Below are positions 1-9,028 of a DNA stretch of 50,125 bases, one piece after another. The first letter of the stretch is position 1. The number at the start of each line of letters is the position of its first letter. Source of the DNA: an uncultured Bacteroidota bacterium (GTDB taxonomy: Bacteria; Bacteroidota; Bacteroidia; Bacteroidales; FEN-979). The notes beneath the pieces were generated by a model that did not search any database, was not told the DNA's origin, and saw nothing but the letters and a program-made list of their open reading frames with translations. The stretch spans positions 1 through 50,125 of the forward strand of contig CALCGJ010000178.1 of the NCBI GenBank assembly GCA_937900965.1, read 5' to 3'. The position numbers and the translations under genes were made by a program.

Positions 1-18
1 TGGCTTGTTGCACTAAAT

Positions 19-55
19 CCCGCCTCCCGCTTCCGGGAGACGGGATAGCTTTTTT
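19..55 (+). terminator. Rho-independent terminator-like hairpin
   Basis: The stem CCCGCCTCCC (19-28) pairs with GGGAGACGGG (35-44) across a 6-nt loop, with one G-T pair. A run of six T follows at 50-55. It would end a gene lying left of the window, or it could be a structural end of the IS91-type element. Confidence 0.6.
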
Positions 56-103
56 GTGATTTCATCGTATAAAGGATAATATCTCACCAAAATCCTTTGT
101 ATT

Positions 104-1018
104 ATGAAAACACAATCAAAGCTAAACAAAAAAAGAATCACTTATGTCGAACAGGCATGTGAAAAAATTCCGGGATTCAGAGAGTTCTACGATGAATTTC
201 AGGATTGTATTGTTTTATCAGGCAATACTAAAAGCACCCTGGTTAATTATGGCCGGAAAATTGCCCAGATAAGCCTCCATTTCGGCAAAATGCCGGAAGA
301 TGTAACTGACCAGGAGATCAACCGTTACCTGGCTTCGTTGGCCCGCAAATCAACCAATCCCTCCCTGAGCTCCTTCAAATTCATGGTGTACGGCCTGCGG
401 TATTATTTCCGGATGAAAAGCAAAAACGACAAAGCAATCCGCCTTCCACATCTCAAGCTTGAACGCAAACTGCCCGTGGTACTGAACCGCCGCGAATGTA
501 AAGCGCTGTTTAAAGCCCCGGATCTCTTAAAACACCGGATTTTATTGTCTTTCATCTATTCAGCCGGACTTCGGGCTCAGGAGGCCATGCGAATCAAAAT
601 CTCCGACATCGATTCCGAAAGGATGATGATCCATATCCGGCAAAGCAAATACAAAAAAGACCGTTATGTTCCGCTCTCGCCATTGATACTGAAAGGCTTG
701 AGAAAATATATGAAAGCCTGCAAACCTGTTGAATACCTGTTCAACGGGCAGGAACTAGGATCGCAGTTTAGTGTACGGGGGATGCAGTGGGTCATGCGTG
801 AGGCCAGGAAAAAATGTAAGATTCAGAAACGCGTTTCGCTGCACACTTTGCGTCACAGTTATGCCACCCATTTACTCGAATTCGGCATGGATATCGTATC
901 CATCAAAGAACTCCTGGGACACGAAAAGATTACCACCACGATGATCTATCTCCATGTGGCAAAACCATTGCGCAGCAACCTGTTCAGCCCGTTCGACCGG
1001 TTGTACGGCATGGGTTGA
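104..1018 (+). CDS. Tyrosine recombinase/integrase, IS91-associated
   Basis: This 304-residue protein belongs to the phage-integrase (XerC/D) superfamily and cuts and rejoins DNA through a tyrosine. An N-terminal SAM-like core-binding domain (about residues 25-110) precedes the catalytic domain (about 125-300). All expected catalytic elements are visible: the first Arg in YSAGLRAQEA, the HTLRHSYATHL box, GHEKITTT and the nucleophile Tyr in MIYLH. The start is the ATG at 104. Its stop overlaps the TTG start of the transposase by 4 bp (TTGA), so the two are probably translationally coupled. Similar recombinases accompany IS91 transposases in other Bacteroidota, but their role in transposition is not established. 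The gene looks intact. Confidence 0.9.
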   Translation: MKTQSKLNKKRITYVEQACEKIPGFREFYDEFQDCIVLSGNTKSTLVNYGRKIAQISLHFGKMPEDVTDQEINRYLASLARKSTNPSLSSFKFMVYGLRYYFRMKSKNDKAIRLPHLKLERKLPVVLNRRECKALFKAPDLLKHRILLSFIYSAGLRAQEAMRIKISDIDSERMMIHIRQSKYKKDRYVPLSPLILKGLRKYMKACKPVEYLFNGQELGSQFSVRGMQWVMREARKKCKIQKRVSLHTLRHSYATHLLEFGMDIVSIKELLGHEKITTTMIYLHVAKPLRSNLFSPFDRLYGMG

Positions 1019-2169
1019 GAACTCCCTATGAACTGGCACAGGTAATCAAGCGGTTCGGTTCCGGGTTTGATGAATTGCATCACCCAAACGGGTATGCTCA
1101 ACGAATATTACGGGCTATTCGTAGCTGCCGCACAGTCGCATTAGGCTGGCATAAAGACCGGTGCGATGATTGCGGGCATATCCGGATCTCCTATAATTCG
1201 TGCCGTAACCGTCATTGCCCCAAATGTCAGAACATTCAGCGTAAGATCTGGATAGCGGAACGAACGGAAGACTTATTACCGGTTCCCTATTTCCATGTGG
1301 TATTTACCGTTCCCGATAAGCTGAACCGGTTTTTTCTTCAGGACAGCGCTTTGATGTATAACCTGCTTTTCAAAGCGGTCTGGGGTACGCTGTCGCAGTT
1401 TTTTCTTACCCGGATGAATGGAGATGGCGGGATGATCGCGATCCTGCATACCTGGGGTCAGAATCTCTCCCTTCATCCCCATATCCATTGCATCGTTCCG
1501 GCCGGATGTATCGGTCTGAAAGGCAACTGGAAGCCGGTTGCCGAATCAGAATCGGGAAAGATGTATCTCTTTCCGGTTGATAACCTCTCCACGGTATTCC
1601 GTGGCAAATTCATGGAACTGCTAAAACCCATTTTCCCGATAGACAAACTCTTGAAAAAGGAGCTTTTCCGGCACTCCTGGGTAGTCTATGTCAAAGAGCC
1701 GTTTGCAGGGCCTGAATCGGTGGTGGAATACCTGGGTGGCTATACCCATAAAATCGCCATCAGTAATCATCGGTTGGTACATATCGATGATCAGCAGGTG
1801 ACGTTCCGATGGCGCGATTACCGGGATAATCAGAAAAAACTGATGACCCTGACCGGGGTTGAGTTCCTGCGAAGGTTTTGTCTGCATATCCTGCCCAAAG
1901 GATTTGTCCGGATCCGACACTTTGGGATCCTCTCTGCTACCCGGAAAGCGGATTACAGAGAGTTGCAGGTCAGCATGGGAGTCACTCCTTCGCCCGTTAA
2001 TAAAAAGAGAACCAGAAAGTCCTGGAAAGAGATCTGCCGCGAACAACTGGGTTATGATCCCGACCTCTGTCCCCACTGTAAGAAAGGAAGAATGGTGGTC
2101 ATCGAGCGGTTGCTGCCCGCCAGAGGGCCACCAGTAAAACTGTCTGTTCCTAAAACCTTTTTAACCTAA
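1015..2169 (+). CDS. IS91 family transposase (HUH, two-tyrosine type)
   Basis: This 384-residue rolling-circle transposase nicks single-stranded DNA. An N-terminal zinc finger has the pattern CDDCG...CRNRHCPKC (about residues 50-72). The HUH metal-binding motif HPHIH lies at residues 154-158. Two candidate nucleophile tyrosines, Y239 and Y243, lie in EYLGGYTHK. A C-terminal CPHCKKG motif may be a second zinc site. The length fits the family. Translation probably starts at the TTG overlapping the recombinase stop, since no ATG lies nearby in frame. All catalytic residues are present, so the enzyme may be active. Confidence 0.92.
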   Translation: MRTPYELAQVIKRFGSGFDELHHPNGYAQRILRAIRSCRTVALGWHKDRCDDCGHIRISYNSCRNRHCPKCQNIQRKIWIAERTEDLLPVPYFHVVFTVPDKLNRFFLQDSALMYNLLFKAVWGTLSQFFLTRMNGDGGMIAILHTWGQNLSLHPHIHCIVPAGCIGLKGNWKPVAESESGKMYLFPVDNLSTVFRGKFMELLKPIFPIDKLLKKELFRHSWVVYVKEPFAGPESVVEYLGGYTHKIAISNHRLVHIDDQQVTFRWRDYRDNQKKLMTLTGVEFLRRFCLHILPKGFVRIRHFGILSATRKADYRELQVSMGVTPSPVNKKRTRKSWKEICREQLGYDPDLCPHCKKGRMVVIERLLPARGPPVKLSVPKTFLT

Positions 2170-2479
2170 CCTTGAAACTGTTCAGCAAATGAGCCAGATA
2201 GCCTATTGTCCAAACGTTAAACTCTTCAACCTTTTCCGAAATACATCCCGGGCCGATACCCCTTTTGGGCCTGTTTCAACATTCTTACTTCAAAAAACGG
2301 AGTGCCATACTTCGATAATTTCATCTCTCCGTTTCATTTAAAACGCATATTCCTATCTCATTGATTTCGTGCAACATCGGCTTCATGTTTGGCCATGAAG
2401 TATGACCACACGAAGCCTTAGCTATTATGCATCAGGCGGTACTGCGCAGCAGGTCCCGTCAGGGGCATGAGTGCTAGGT
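2170..2479. other. Gene-free stretch, probable 3' end of the IS91-type element
   Basis: No credible gene is seen here. The stretch holds a small hairpin at 2382-2401 and probably the terminal sequence of the IS91-type element. The FISUMP gene's stop begins at 2480. Confidence 0.4.
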
Positions 2480-5400
2480 TCAATCCCGCACACATCGCAC
2501 CGAGAATGCATTTGACCGATAGCTGGGATAATATGATACTGAGTAATTGTATTCGTTCAATCCGTGACTCCACGCCTTGTAAGGTCCATGAGACGTTGAA
2601 CTCCACATAATTGACGCAAAATCAGCGAATCGATTGCTTTGGTTGAAGAATTCAACGCCTGCCAATAAGACATTAAAACCGGAATATCCAGTAAAAAGCA
2701 AAGGACTACCGGCAAAGGCATTACCTTGATAAACAGCAAATAACTGATCCCAATCTGCTTCAGAAGGTACATGCCATCCAGGAGGACAAAGCCCCTGAAT
2801 CTCCTCAGAGTCTTCATATCGCATCAGTTCATCCCATTGGTATAGCGCAGAGCTCAGGGCACAGAGCTCAGGGATATCATTGTAACAATATTTTTCGGTG
2901 ATGCAGTTATCCCTTTGACTTTGAGAACCCGAAATCTGAACGCCATAATTCAGGTTGGCAGCCAGCCAGCATTGGCTTCCGATTTGGATGGTAGGGTATT
3001 TTCTGTTATCCCGGATATCCGTAAGTGAATCACCACAGGTTAAAGGTGCAGGATTAATCACTGTTATTGTTCTTGTTGCATTGTTGCTGCAATTGTATTG
3101 ATTTGTGTAAGAATAGCTGATTGTCTTCAATCCGACACCTGCCATTGCCGGATTAAAATACCCTGTGATCTGATCCACTCCAGGACCAGAATAAGTACCT
3201 CCTAAAGGAATCCCTCCCTTAAGATGAATGGGTTTTGCATTTGTGGTAGTTATCGTGTCAAAACAGGATCTAAGCGTGACTACAGGCGATTCTCCAACTA
3301 ACATGATAATTGGATTCGAGGATGCCGGATTTCCGGAAGTGCATGGTTCGTAGGAAGTGAGGATACAACTGACAACATCGTTATTGGACGGAAGGTAAGT
3401 GAACCCGTTACTATTTGTACCGGTGTTGATTCCATTCACCTGCCATTGGAAATTGGGAGAAGAGCCTTCGTTTACAGGGTAGGCGGAAAAAAGAATCGGA
3501 ATCCCTCCGCAAACAGGATTTAATGAGGCACTGATGGAGATGCTTAGAGGGAGCTGTGGATAGACAGTGAAGAGGACAGTGTTACTTGTATCCGGGTTGT
3601 TAGAGGTACAGATCGTGTTCGAGGAGGTTAGAATACATGACACAATATCGCCATCTGATGGTATAAAGGTAAATTCGGGATTGTTTGTCCACTGGTTTAC
3701 TGAATTTACCTGCCACTGATAGGAAGGAATGGTTCCGCCATTGACTGCAAAGGCATTGCAGGTAATGGATGTGCCAGCACAAATGGTGTCTTCTGGAACG
3801 ATAATGGTGATCAATACTGAATCAGCAGGTGTTACGGTCACTGAAAAATTTACCGTGTCGCCTAGACAACTACCAATTTTCGGCACGATATGATAGACGA
3901 CCAACCCAGTATCCGTGCCAGGATTTAACAAGGTTTGTGCAATGACTGTCCCTGAGTCTGCAGAGAATCCGGTTATGTTTCCAGATATAAGTGTTACCGT
4001 CCAGGAAAAACCGGTATTGGGCAGATTGGAGATCAACTGAATGTTTGTGGTTTCTCCTGAACAGATCGAGTCAGAAAGCGGGAAAGTAGTCACTTCAGGC
4101 GCCTGGGTGACAGAGAGAGAAATGGTATCGATTCCACTGCAACCAAAGGTGTTAGTTACCCCAACCCTGTAATCCCCTGCTTCTCCTGTCCGATAGGTTT
4201 GAGTGGTAGCGATACCAGTTTGCCCTGTTGTAATATTATCCCAGTAATAACTGCACCCGGTGCAGGCTCCCGCATCGAAAGTAACGGAGTCTTCGGTACA
4301 GATGGTTTGGTCGGGTCCAAGGTCAGGTGCAGGTGTCGGGTCAATGGTGATATTGATCCAGGAGGTATCTGTTCGATTGTCGATGTGTCTGACAAATAAC
4401 TCTATTGTATACTGACCAGGAAGGTTATAAACATGGGAGGGGGTTGTGTCATTGGAAAAATTTGCTGATCCTGACGCTGGGTCTCCGAAATCCCAATGAA
4501 GACTGTCGGCAGGTGTCCATATAGTAGCGGAGAGATCTACTGGTTCTCCCTGGCAGTTTCCTTCAGAGTTTGGATAAATATAATATCGCTGTAGAAAGAC
4601 AGGTAACGAAAGTTCAGGGTCATTTCCCAACAGAGGAACAGCATTAATCTGTAAATTACAACCTATTCCTTTTACTGATGGTTTGTTTATTACTAGGAGA
4701 GAATCACTCAGATTTTGGGTGCCGTATATTTTCCAATCCGGTCCCATTTTCATTACTGAATTGGACGGAGTGATCTCAATAATGGTTTCACTTTGAATAA
4801 ATTCCAGCGAATCAGTTTTATCAGCTTCATATTGATAAACAATTGATTCACCAACAAGGTATGGGAATGCTGAACAAGTCAGATAAAGAAACTTGGAATC
4901 AACAGAGAACTCAGCGGAATTTGCAATTGAAGGATGAAAACTTAACGTGCCAGGAATAAATTTAAACAATCCGGTGATTTGCCCGTTTGATGTATTAAAC
5001 AGACAATATTCTACAGTGTCAGTCGTTTGGAAGAAACAAAGTAATTTATTTCCATCAGGCGAAATTCTAATTTCATTTGGCAGACCAGGTGGTGAATAAA
5101 AAGATATTTGACAGTTGCTGTACATGGGAGTCAATGAGAGACCAAAATGTGTTATTAGATATGAAGCATAAAAGTTACTGTCCTGATCATAAAGTCGTGT
5201 AATAACCCATGCATCTTTATTATTCTTATGTCTTGTAGCCGTTATTCCTGAATATGCTTTTTCTGCTCCAGGCACCGGAATGTTCTTCAACATCAACTCC
5301 ACATCTCCTAATCCCGAATCGAGTCGCATGTTAATGATTGAATATAGCAATCCAAAAGAAGTCCCACCCACTGGATTATATGGACCTGTTGTAAAAAGAA

Positions 5401-5737
5401 AATATGAACTGTCGTCCTCTAATTTCTGAACTGCGCAAAGTGTCTGATGACCTGAACCAGGCGTACAATGTACTCCATAGCCGTTTGGCATAATTTCCAA
5501 GTTTTTATTGTATACATTCAGACCATCGGAAGTAAAAAGGAAATTCCCATTTGAATCAGACAGACTCACAGAAGTGTTGGGATAAATTATCGTACCATTA
5601 ACCAATGGAACAGGAAACCCGGAATTAAAGCAAACTCCTGCTTTATTCCCAAAATACCAGTTGTTGAACTCACCTTGAGCGGAAAGTTCACAAGGATATA
5701 GAAATATTATGAACATTATGAATATTAAACACTTCAT
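2480..5737 (-). CDS. Large secreted PKD/FISUMP-domain surface protein
   Basis: This 1085-residue protein begins with a signal peptide (about residues 1-20, ending ELSAQ). Residues about 25-390 resemble the propeller-like N-terminal region of Bacteroidota PKD proteins. A PKD domain follows (about 395-470, with HWDFGDP and the YTIELFV strand). PKD/Ig-like repeats fill 470-900, each opening with patterns such as DLGPDQTIC. A C-terminal FISUMP domain (TIGR02145-type; about 905-1085) has WLAANL, CPPGWHVPSEADW and the end FSVRCVRD. No typical T9SS sorting domain is present. It is probably an exported surface or adhesin-like protein of unknown ligand. A 17-nt repeat shared with aroA lies inside the FISUMP part at 2851-2867. 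The local DNA looks AT-rich, which suggests accessory status. Confidence 0.8.
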   Translation of the reverse strand: MKCLIFIMFIIFLYPCELSAQGEFNNWYFGNKAGVCFNSGFPVPLVNGTIIYPNTSVSLSDSNGNFLFTSDGLNVYNKNLEIMPNGYGVHCTPGSGHQTLCAVQKLEDDSSYFLFTTGPYNPVGGTSFGLLYSIINMRLDSGLGDVELMLKNIPVPGAEKAYSGITATRHKNNKDAWVITRLYDQDSNFYASYLITHFGLSLTPMYSNCQISFYSPPGLPNEIRISPDGNKLLCFFQTTDTVEYCLFNTSNGQITGLFKFIPGTLSFHPSIANSAEFSVDSKFLYLTCSAFPYLVGESIVYQYEADKTDSLEFIQSETIIEITPSNSVMKMGPDWKIYGTQNLSDSLLVINKPSVKGIGCNLQINAVPLLGNDPELSLPVFLQRYYIYPNSEGNCQGEPVDLSATIWTPADSLHWDFGDPASGSANFSNDTTPSHVYNLPGQYTIELFVRHIDNRTDTSWINITIDPTPAPDLGPDQTICTEDSVTFDAGACTGCSYYWDNITTGQTGIATTQTYRTGEAGDYRVGVTNTFGCSGIDTISLSVTQAPEVTTFPLSDSICSGETTNIQLISNLPNTGFSWTVTLISGNITGFSADSGTVIAQTLLNPGTDTGLVVYHIVPKIGSCLGDTVNFSVTVTPADSVLITIIVPEDTICAGTSITCNAFAVNGGTIPSYQWQVNSVNQWTNNPEFTFIPSDGDIVSCILTSSNTICTSNNPDTSNTVLFTVYPQLPLSISISASLNPVCGGIPILFSAYPVNEGSSPNFQWQVNGINTGTNSNGFTYLPSNNDVVSCILTSYEPCTSGNPASSNPIIMLVGESPVVTLRSCFDTITTTNAKPIHLKGGIPLGGTYSGPGVDQITGYFNPAMAGVGLKTISYSYTNQYNCSNNATRTITVINPAPLTCGDSLTDIRDNRKYPTIQIGSQCWLAANLNYGVQISGSQSQRDNCITEKYCYNDIPELCALSSALYQWDELMRYEDSEEIQGLCPPGWHVPSEADWDQLFAVYQGNAFAGSPLLFTGYSGFNVLLAGVEFFNQSNRFADFASIMWSSTSHGPYKAWSHGLNEYNYSVSYYPSYRSNAFSVRCVRD
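2851..2867. repeat. Dispersed 17-nt repeat inside the FISUMP gene
   Basis: AGCTCAGGGCACAGAGC here is identical to 47993-48009 inside aroA. In both places CTCAGGGAT follows shortly after. It encodes part of the segment ELCALSSAL, an extra loop in the FISUMP domain. Confidence 0.7.
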
Positions 5738-5820
5738 TCAGGATTTTAATTGAATCTCACTTGATTGAGTCCATTAACTTTATTATTTTGAATCAGAACG
5801 GCAAAGGAATTAAAACTATA

Positions 5821-5856
5821 ACAAGTCCAGAAATATGCTGATACTCCTGGACTTGT
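5821..5856 (-). terminator. Rho-independent terminator-like hairpin
   Basis: ACAAGTCCAG (5821-5830) and CTGGACTTGT (5847-5856) form a perfect 10-bp inverted repeat with a 16-nt loop. It lies just past the stop codon of the small secreted protein gene at 5866. On the minus strand it is followed by TATAGTTTTAATT, a weak T-rich tail. Confidence 0.65.
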
Positions 5857-5865
5857 TCTTATTTG

Positions 5866-6297
5866 TCAATCAAACGGAACCGTAATAGGGTTGTAGGCAG
5901 TTAATGAAGTGCCACTTCTTGCTGCATATTCAGATCTTTCTTTGGAATCGACCATTTCATCATGCACATATTTATCAACACGAATATGAATTGTCCAATA
6001 ATAATAGGTTTCCTCTCCTGTTGGTATGCCAATAGTGACTGTTTGCCCATTATAGCTCTGAGAATTACCTAAATCTGAAGAATAAAGTGTCGTTAAAAAG
6101 ATCCAACCAGTTGAGCTAGGACAGAGATTTGACACTTTTATATATACCAAATAATAATCCCCAATGGGGGTTTGGCTATCGGTCACAGTATAACTTCCAT
6201 AGCAAGTAATTTGACCGTCATTGCACTGTGAAAACAAATTGGTAGAACCCAATAAAGTAAGACACAGTATAGTCGTTACATATATGATTTTTTTCAT
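5866..6297 (-). CDS. Small secreted protein, unknown function
   Basis: This 143-residue protein has a clear signal peptide (about residues 1-23, ending LFSQ). The mature part is rich in Tyr, Thr and Ser and looks beta-rich. It holds three Cys (about residues 25, 32 and 59) that could form a disulfide. No family was recognised. It lies 128 bp upstream of the FISUMP gene on the same strand, but a terminator-like hairpin separates them, so they are probably separate transcripts. Confidence 0.65.
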   Translation of the reverse strand: MKKIIYVTTILCLTLLGSTNLFSQCNDGQITCYGSYTVTDSQTPIGDYYLVYIKVSNLCPSSTGWIFLTTLYSSDLGNSQSYNGQTVTIGIPTGEETYYYWTIHIRVDKYVHDEMVDSKERSEYAARSGTSLTAYNPITVPFD

Positions 6298-6861
6298 GAG
6301 TAATAAAATATATCGTTATTGACTTCTTGATTTTGCCAATTTTTATTTCTGGTATAGTCTTGGCAATCTATCCTCTTTATGGAAACCTTGTTTCCAATAA
6401 AAAATATTTGATACACGTTATTTCATGGAAAATAACACTTTGTGTTATCTTTGCTTCGTACCTCCTTTCTTTTTGATTGTTGATATATATTGAAGTGTGT
6501 GTTGGCTTTCATTCTGGAAGGAGGTTTTTATTTTAATAGTGTGATGTAAAGGTAAGGCATAAAGGCCCATTATCCAAATATCTTTATCAAAGATAGATTT
6601 ACTCGTCATATTGTATAACAAACACATATACAGGTGGATATATATGTAAAAAAAAAAATATCCGTAAAAAATACTGAGATCACTCAGTTTAAATGAACTG
6701 TAATGTTATGTCTTATTAACGAATGTTAGGGCGTAGCAAAAATGATATTGGTAGGGACAAAACCGCCTGGTTGCATAACTTGTTTATTGTCGAGTTCGCT
6801 TTTCGTGTTGTATTAGTTTATAGCTATATAGGCGCGTATTCGTAGTGTGCTAAATAGATCG
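6298..6861. other. AT-rich gene-free stretch
   Basis: Nothing here is supported as a gene. A 60-codon minus-strand frame at 6445-6627 has no signal peptide, domain or start context. The stretch lies downstream of the recombinase at 6862-7983 and could hold its recombination site, but no clear core or inverted repeat was identified. Confidence 0.4.
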
Positions 6862-7983
6862 TTATAAATCTTCAAACGGACTCCTGATTTGTAATAGACT
6901 CTTCTGACTGACATGCGTGTAGATTTCTGTTGTTTTGGTGTTCTTGTGCCCAAGTAACATCTGTATATACTTGATGTCAACTCCGTTCTCATGTAAATGC
7001 GTCGCATAACTATGCCGTAGCCAATGTAAAGTTACACTTTTTTTTATTTTTGCCAACTGAACAGATTTTTTTATCACCTCCTCCACGCTTCTTGTACTGT
7101 ATCGTTTTCCTGGTGTGTTGCCCTCAAATAACCAGGTCTCCGGACGAAATTGCTGATAATATACCCGCAACTCCTCAACCATGTTCTTTGGCAATGGAAC
7201 CACTCTGTCCCTATTCCCCTTTGCATGATTAATCTTTAATAAACCCCTAACACTGTCAATATCTGTCAACTTCAAATTTAATAACTCACCGCAACGCAAT
7301 CCGCAGGCATATGTAAGGCTAAGCATTGCCCGGTGCTTCACGTTCCTGGTTGCCACAATAATAGATCTGACCTCCCGCTTGTTTAATACATTAGGCAACC
7401 TAAACCCAGCCCGGGGCCGTTTAATAAACTCTACATGAACAGGAGTTCTGATCACTTCTTTGAATAAAAGCTTAAAAGCACTTATGAACTGATTTTGATA
7501 CGACCCGCTTAATTTCTTCCGAATGATATATTCAGTAATAAATCGATCCGATTCCCCTTCCAAATCACCTGTAAGCGATTTCGGTGAAATAAACCTGACA
7601 AATGTTCGCATGATGTCATAATATGTCCTCTCTGTCGATCTGCTATACCTGCCCCGTTCCATGTAATCACGAAACAATTGTAATATTCGCTTGTTTTCCT
7701 CACTCATATGCTCAATGTGTACACCGCTAGCAACTACTTTGCCTTGAAGTACTTTTTGCATTTGTGGAAATTGAAGATCATAGTGCATGCAATCTCCAAA
7801 TTCCCTCCTGAGTCGGTTAAGGTTTAATCCAATCCCGGCAATATGCCAATCACGGCCAAAATGTTCCCACCGTGAACCTGGAATTGATTTCACCTTTCCA
7901 ATGATCTCCTGGTCATATCTGAAAAAAATCAAAAACCGCTTTTTCCCCTCAATCTCACCTGAATAAACCTCTATCGTCTCCAT
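6862..7983 (-). CDS. Tyrosine recombinase (XerD-like), intact
   Basis: This 373-residue site-specific recombinase has an N-terminal extension (about residues 1-100), a SAM-like core-binding domain (about 110-195) and a catalytic domain (about 210-373). Catalytic features are the Arg in TYACGLRCGELL, the HWLRHSYATHL box, GHKNTKTTEI and the Tyr in EIYTHV. The frame is open further upstream, but METIEVYSGE (ATG at 7983) is the sensible start because the upstream residues are hydrophobic and unlike the family. The end resembles the truncated recombinase at 35065-35280. Its substrate is unknown. No cassette array or element ends were recognised beside it. Confidence 0.85.
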   Translation of the reverse strand: METIEVYSGEIEGKKRFLIFFRYDQEIIGKVKSIPGSRWEHFGRDWHIAGIGLNLNRLRREFGDCMHYDLQFPQMQKVLQGKVVASGVHIEHMSEENKRILQLFRDYMERGRYSRSTERTYYDIMRTFVRFISPKSLTGDLEGESDRFITEYIIRKKLSGSYQNQFISAFKLLFKEVIRTPVHVEFIKRPRAGFRLPNVLNKREVRSIIVATRNVKHRAMLSLTYACGLRCGELLNLKLTDIDSVRGLLKINHAKGNRDRVVPLPKNMVEELRVYYQQFRPETWLFEGNTPGKRYSTRSVEEVIKKSVQLAKIKKSVTLHWLRHSYATHLHENGVDIKYIQMLLGHKNTKTTEIYTHVSQKSLLQIRSPFEDL

Positions 7984-8227
7984 AATCTGATAATTTGAAA
8001 ATTGATCTGAATTTCCTATTGGTAACGCAACTGAAAATAGAATGTACCCCTTTATCCACTTTACCCCCAAAAGGTTATACATCAAAATAAAAAAAAAACT
8101 GCTGGCCGCCATCTCCGAAAGTACAGCCGCAATTGATTGCGGCTCACGTCCAAACTTCAACCGAACCTAAAATAAAGGAACCTGATAGAAACCTTAAACA
8201 AAGACTATAGAAACATGAAACAAAAAT

Positions 8228-8287
8228 ACTTCGTACTTCGTACCTCTAACTTTAAATCTAACTTCGTACTTCGTACTTCTAACTTCA
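8228..8287. repeat. Intergenic simple repeat (ACTTCGTACTTCGTAC type)
   Basis: Repeats of CTTCGTACTTCGTAC, interspersed with CTAACTT, fill this interval and run into the end of the next gene. Related words appear inverted at 21233-21245 (AAGTACGAAGTTAGAG). It belongs to the family of low-complexity spacers seen throughout this window. Confidence 0.7.
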
Positions 8288-9019
8288 CTTCCGGCTTTCC
8301 GCCATCAAACCCGCAATGGATAAAATGACTCCTAAAATGATGCTGTACAATGCCGCTACCAGGATCCGCCACTCCTCCGGTAACATGAAGTTAAAGGTCT
8401 GAGCCGGAATCCACCAAAACGGGATAGTCCTGCTTATGACAAATCCCCACATCGATGTCCAGTCAAGTGTCTGAAACTGATAACGAATACGGATAGGAGT
8501 GAGAAGCCCCCGGATGGTTCCTCCGGTAGCAAGTATGTGCATGTCGGCAATGCGGTGGACAATCATGAAGATAGGGCCAAAAAAAAGATTCAATGTAACA
8601 CTGGCTGTAAATGCTGTTAGTAACTTCAACCACGAAAAACCTGGTTCACGAAGCATCTCCGACGGGTCGGCCATGGGAAAGTGAACACCCATACTCTTAA
8701 GCAGGATTGGCGCCCCCTCAGCGAAGATTACAAAAGCCATCTTGAGCGAAATACCCAGAATACCCCAAACCAGCGCCCTGGGTAAAATGCCAAACCTGGG
8801 CTGCATATACATGCCTGTTCGGATACGCAACCCAATAGACTCCCCAAATGTGGCGAGAATGGCAAACTTGATAAAACTCATCAAATACCCATGCGAAGCA
8901 TTCAAACTCCGATATCCCTCATATACAGTTGGAAACAGAAAAAATGGCAATAGCACCACAACTACCACCATAACAACAAGAAAATCTGTCAGTTTAATCC
9001 CCGCCCTAACTCTCTTCAT
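8285..9019 (-). CDS. Multi-pass membrane protein, Mpv17/PMP22-like
   Basis: This 244-residue protein has about five hydrophobic segments (near residues 12-30, 45-60, 82-100, 132-152 and 215-238). The segment IPFWWIPAQTFNFMLPEEWR followed by a final membrane helix resembles the W-x-P-x-Q-x-x-N-F signature of Mpv17/PMP22 proteins, known mainly from eukaryotic organelles and found in some bacteria. The function is unknown. It ends near the intergenic repeat at 8228 and begins 10 bp from the kelch gene's stop, so the two may be co-transcribed. The family call rests on this one motif and the topology. Confidence 0.6.
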   Translation of the reverse strand: MKRVRAGIKLTDFLVVMVVVVVLLPFFLFPTVYEGYRSLNASHGYLMSFIKFAILATFGESIGLRIRTGMYMQPRFGILPRALVWGILGISLKMAFVIFAEGAPILLKSMGVHFPMADPSEMLREPGFSWLKLLTAFTASVTLNLFFGPIFMIVHRIADMHILATGGTIRGLLTPIRIRYQFQTLDWTSMWGFVISRTIPFWWIPAQTFNFMLPEEWRILVAALYSIILGVILSIAGLMAESRK

Positions 9020-9028
9020 CCGAAATCA

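Larger units (their letters stand above)
1..2415 (+). mobile_element. IS91-type element with accessory tyrosine recombinase (approximate limits)
   Basis: Two coupled genes, a tyrosine recombinase and an IS91-type HUH transposase, form one transposition module. The limits are not defined. IS91 elements move by rolling circle and normally lack target duplications, so ends cannot be read from flanking repeats. GTTGCAC near base 7 and GTGCAAC near base 2370 are a short inverted match. A small hairpin follows at 2382-2401 (CTTCATG/CATGAAG). These are candidate ends only. The element abuts the 3' end of the FISUMP gene. Confidence 0.5.

Noticed and set aside
1621-2076. 151-codon frame opposite the IS91 transposase
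   Set aside because: It is a shadow of a gene with clear domains on the other strand.
6445-6627. 60-codon minus-strand frame
   Set aside because: It has no start context, domain or signal peptide, and its composition matches the AT-rich spacer.
6862-7983. Integron integrase
   Set aside because: The protein is a generic XerD-like recombinase; no IntI-specific insert or cassette array was recognised beside it.
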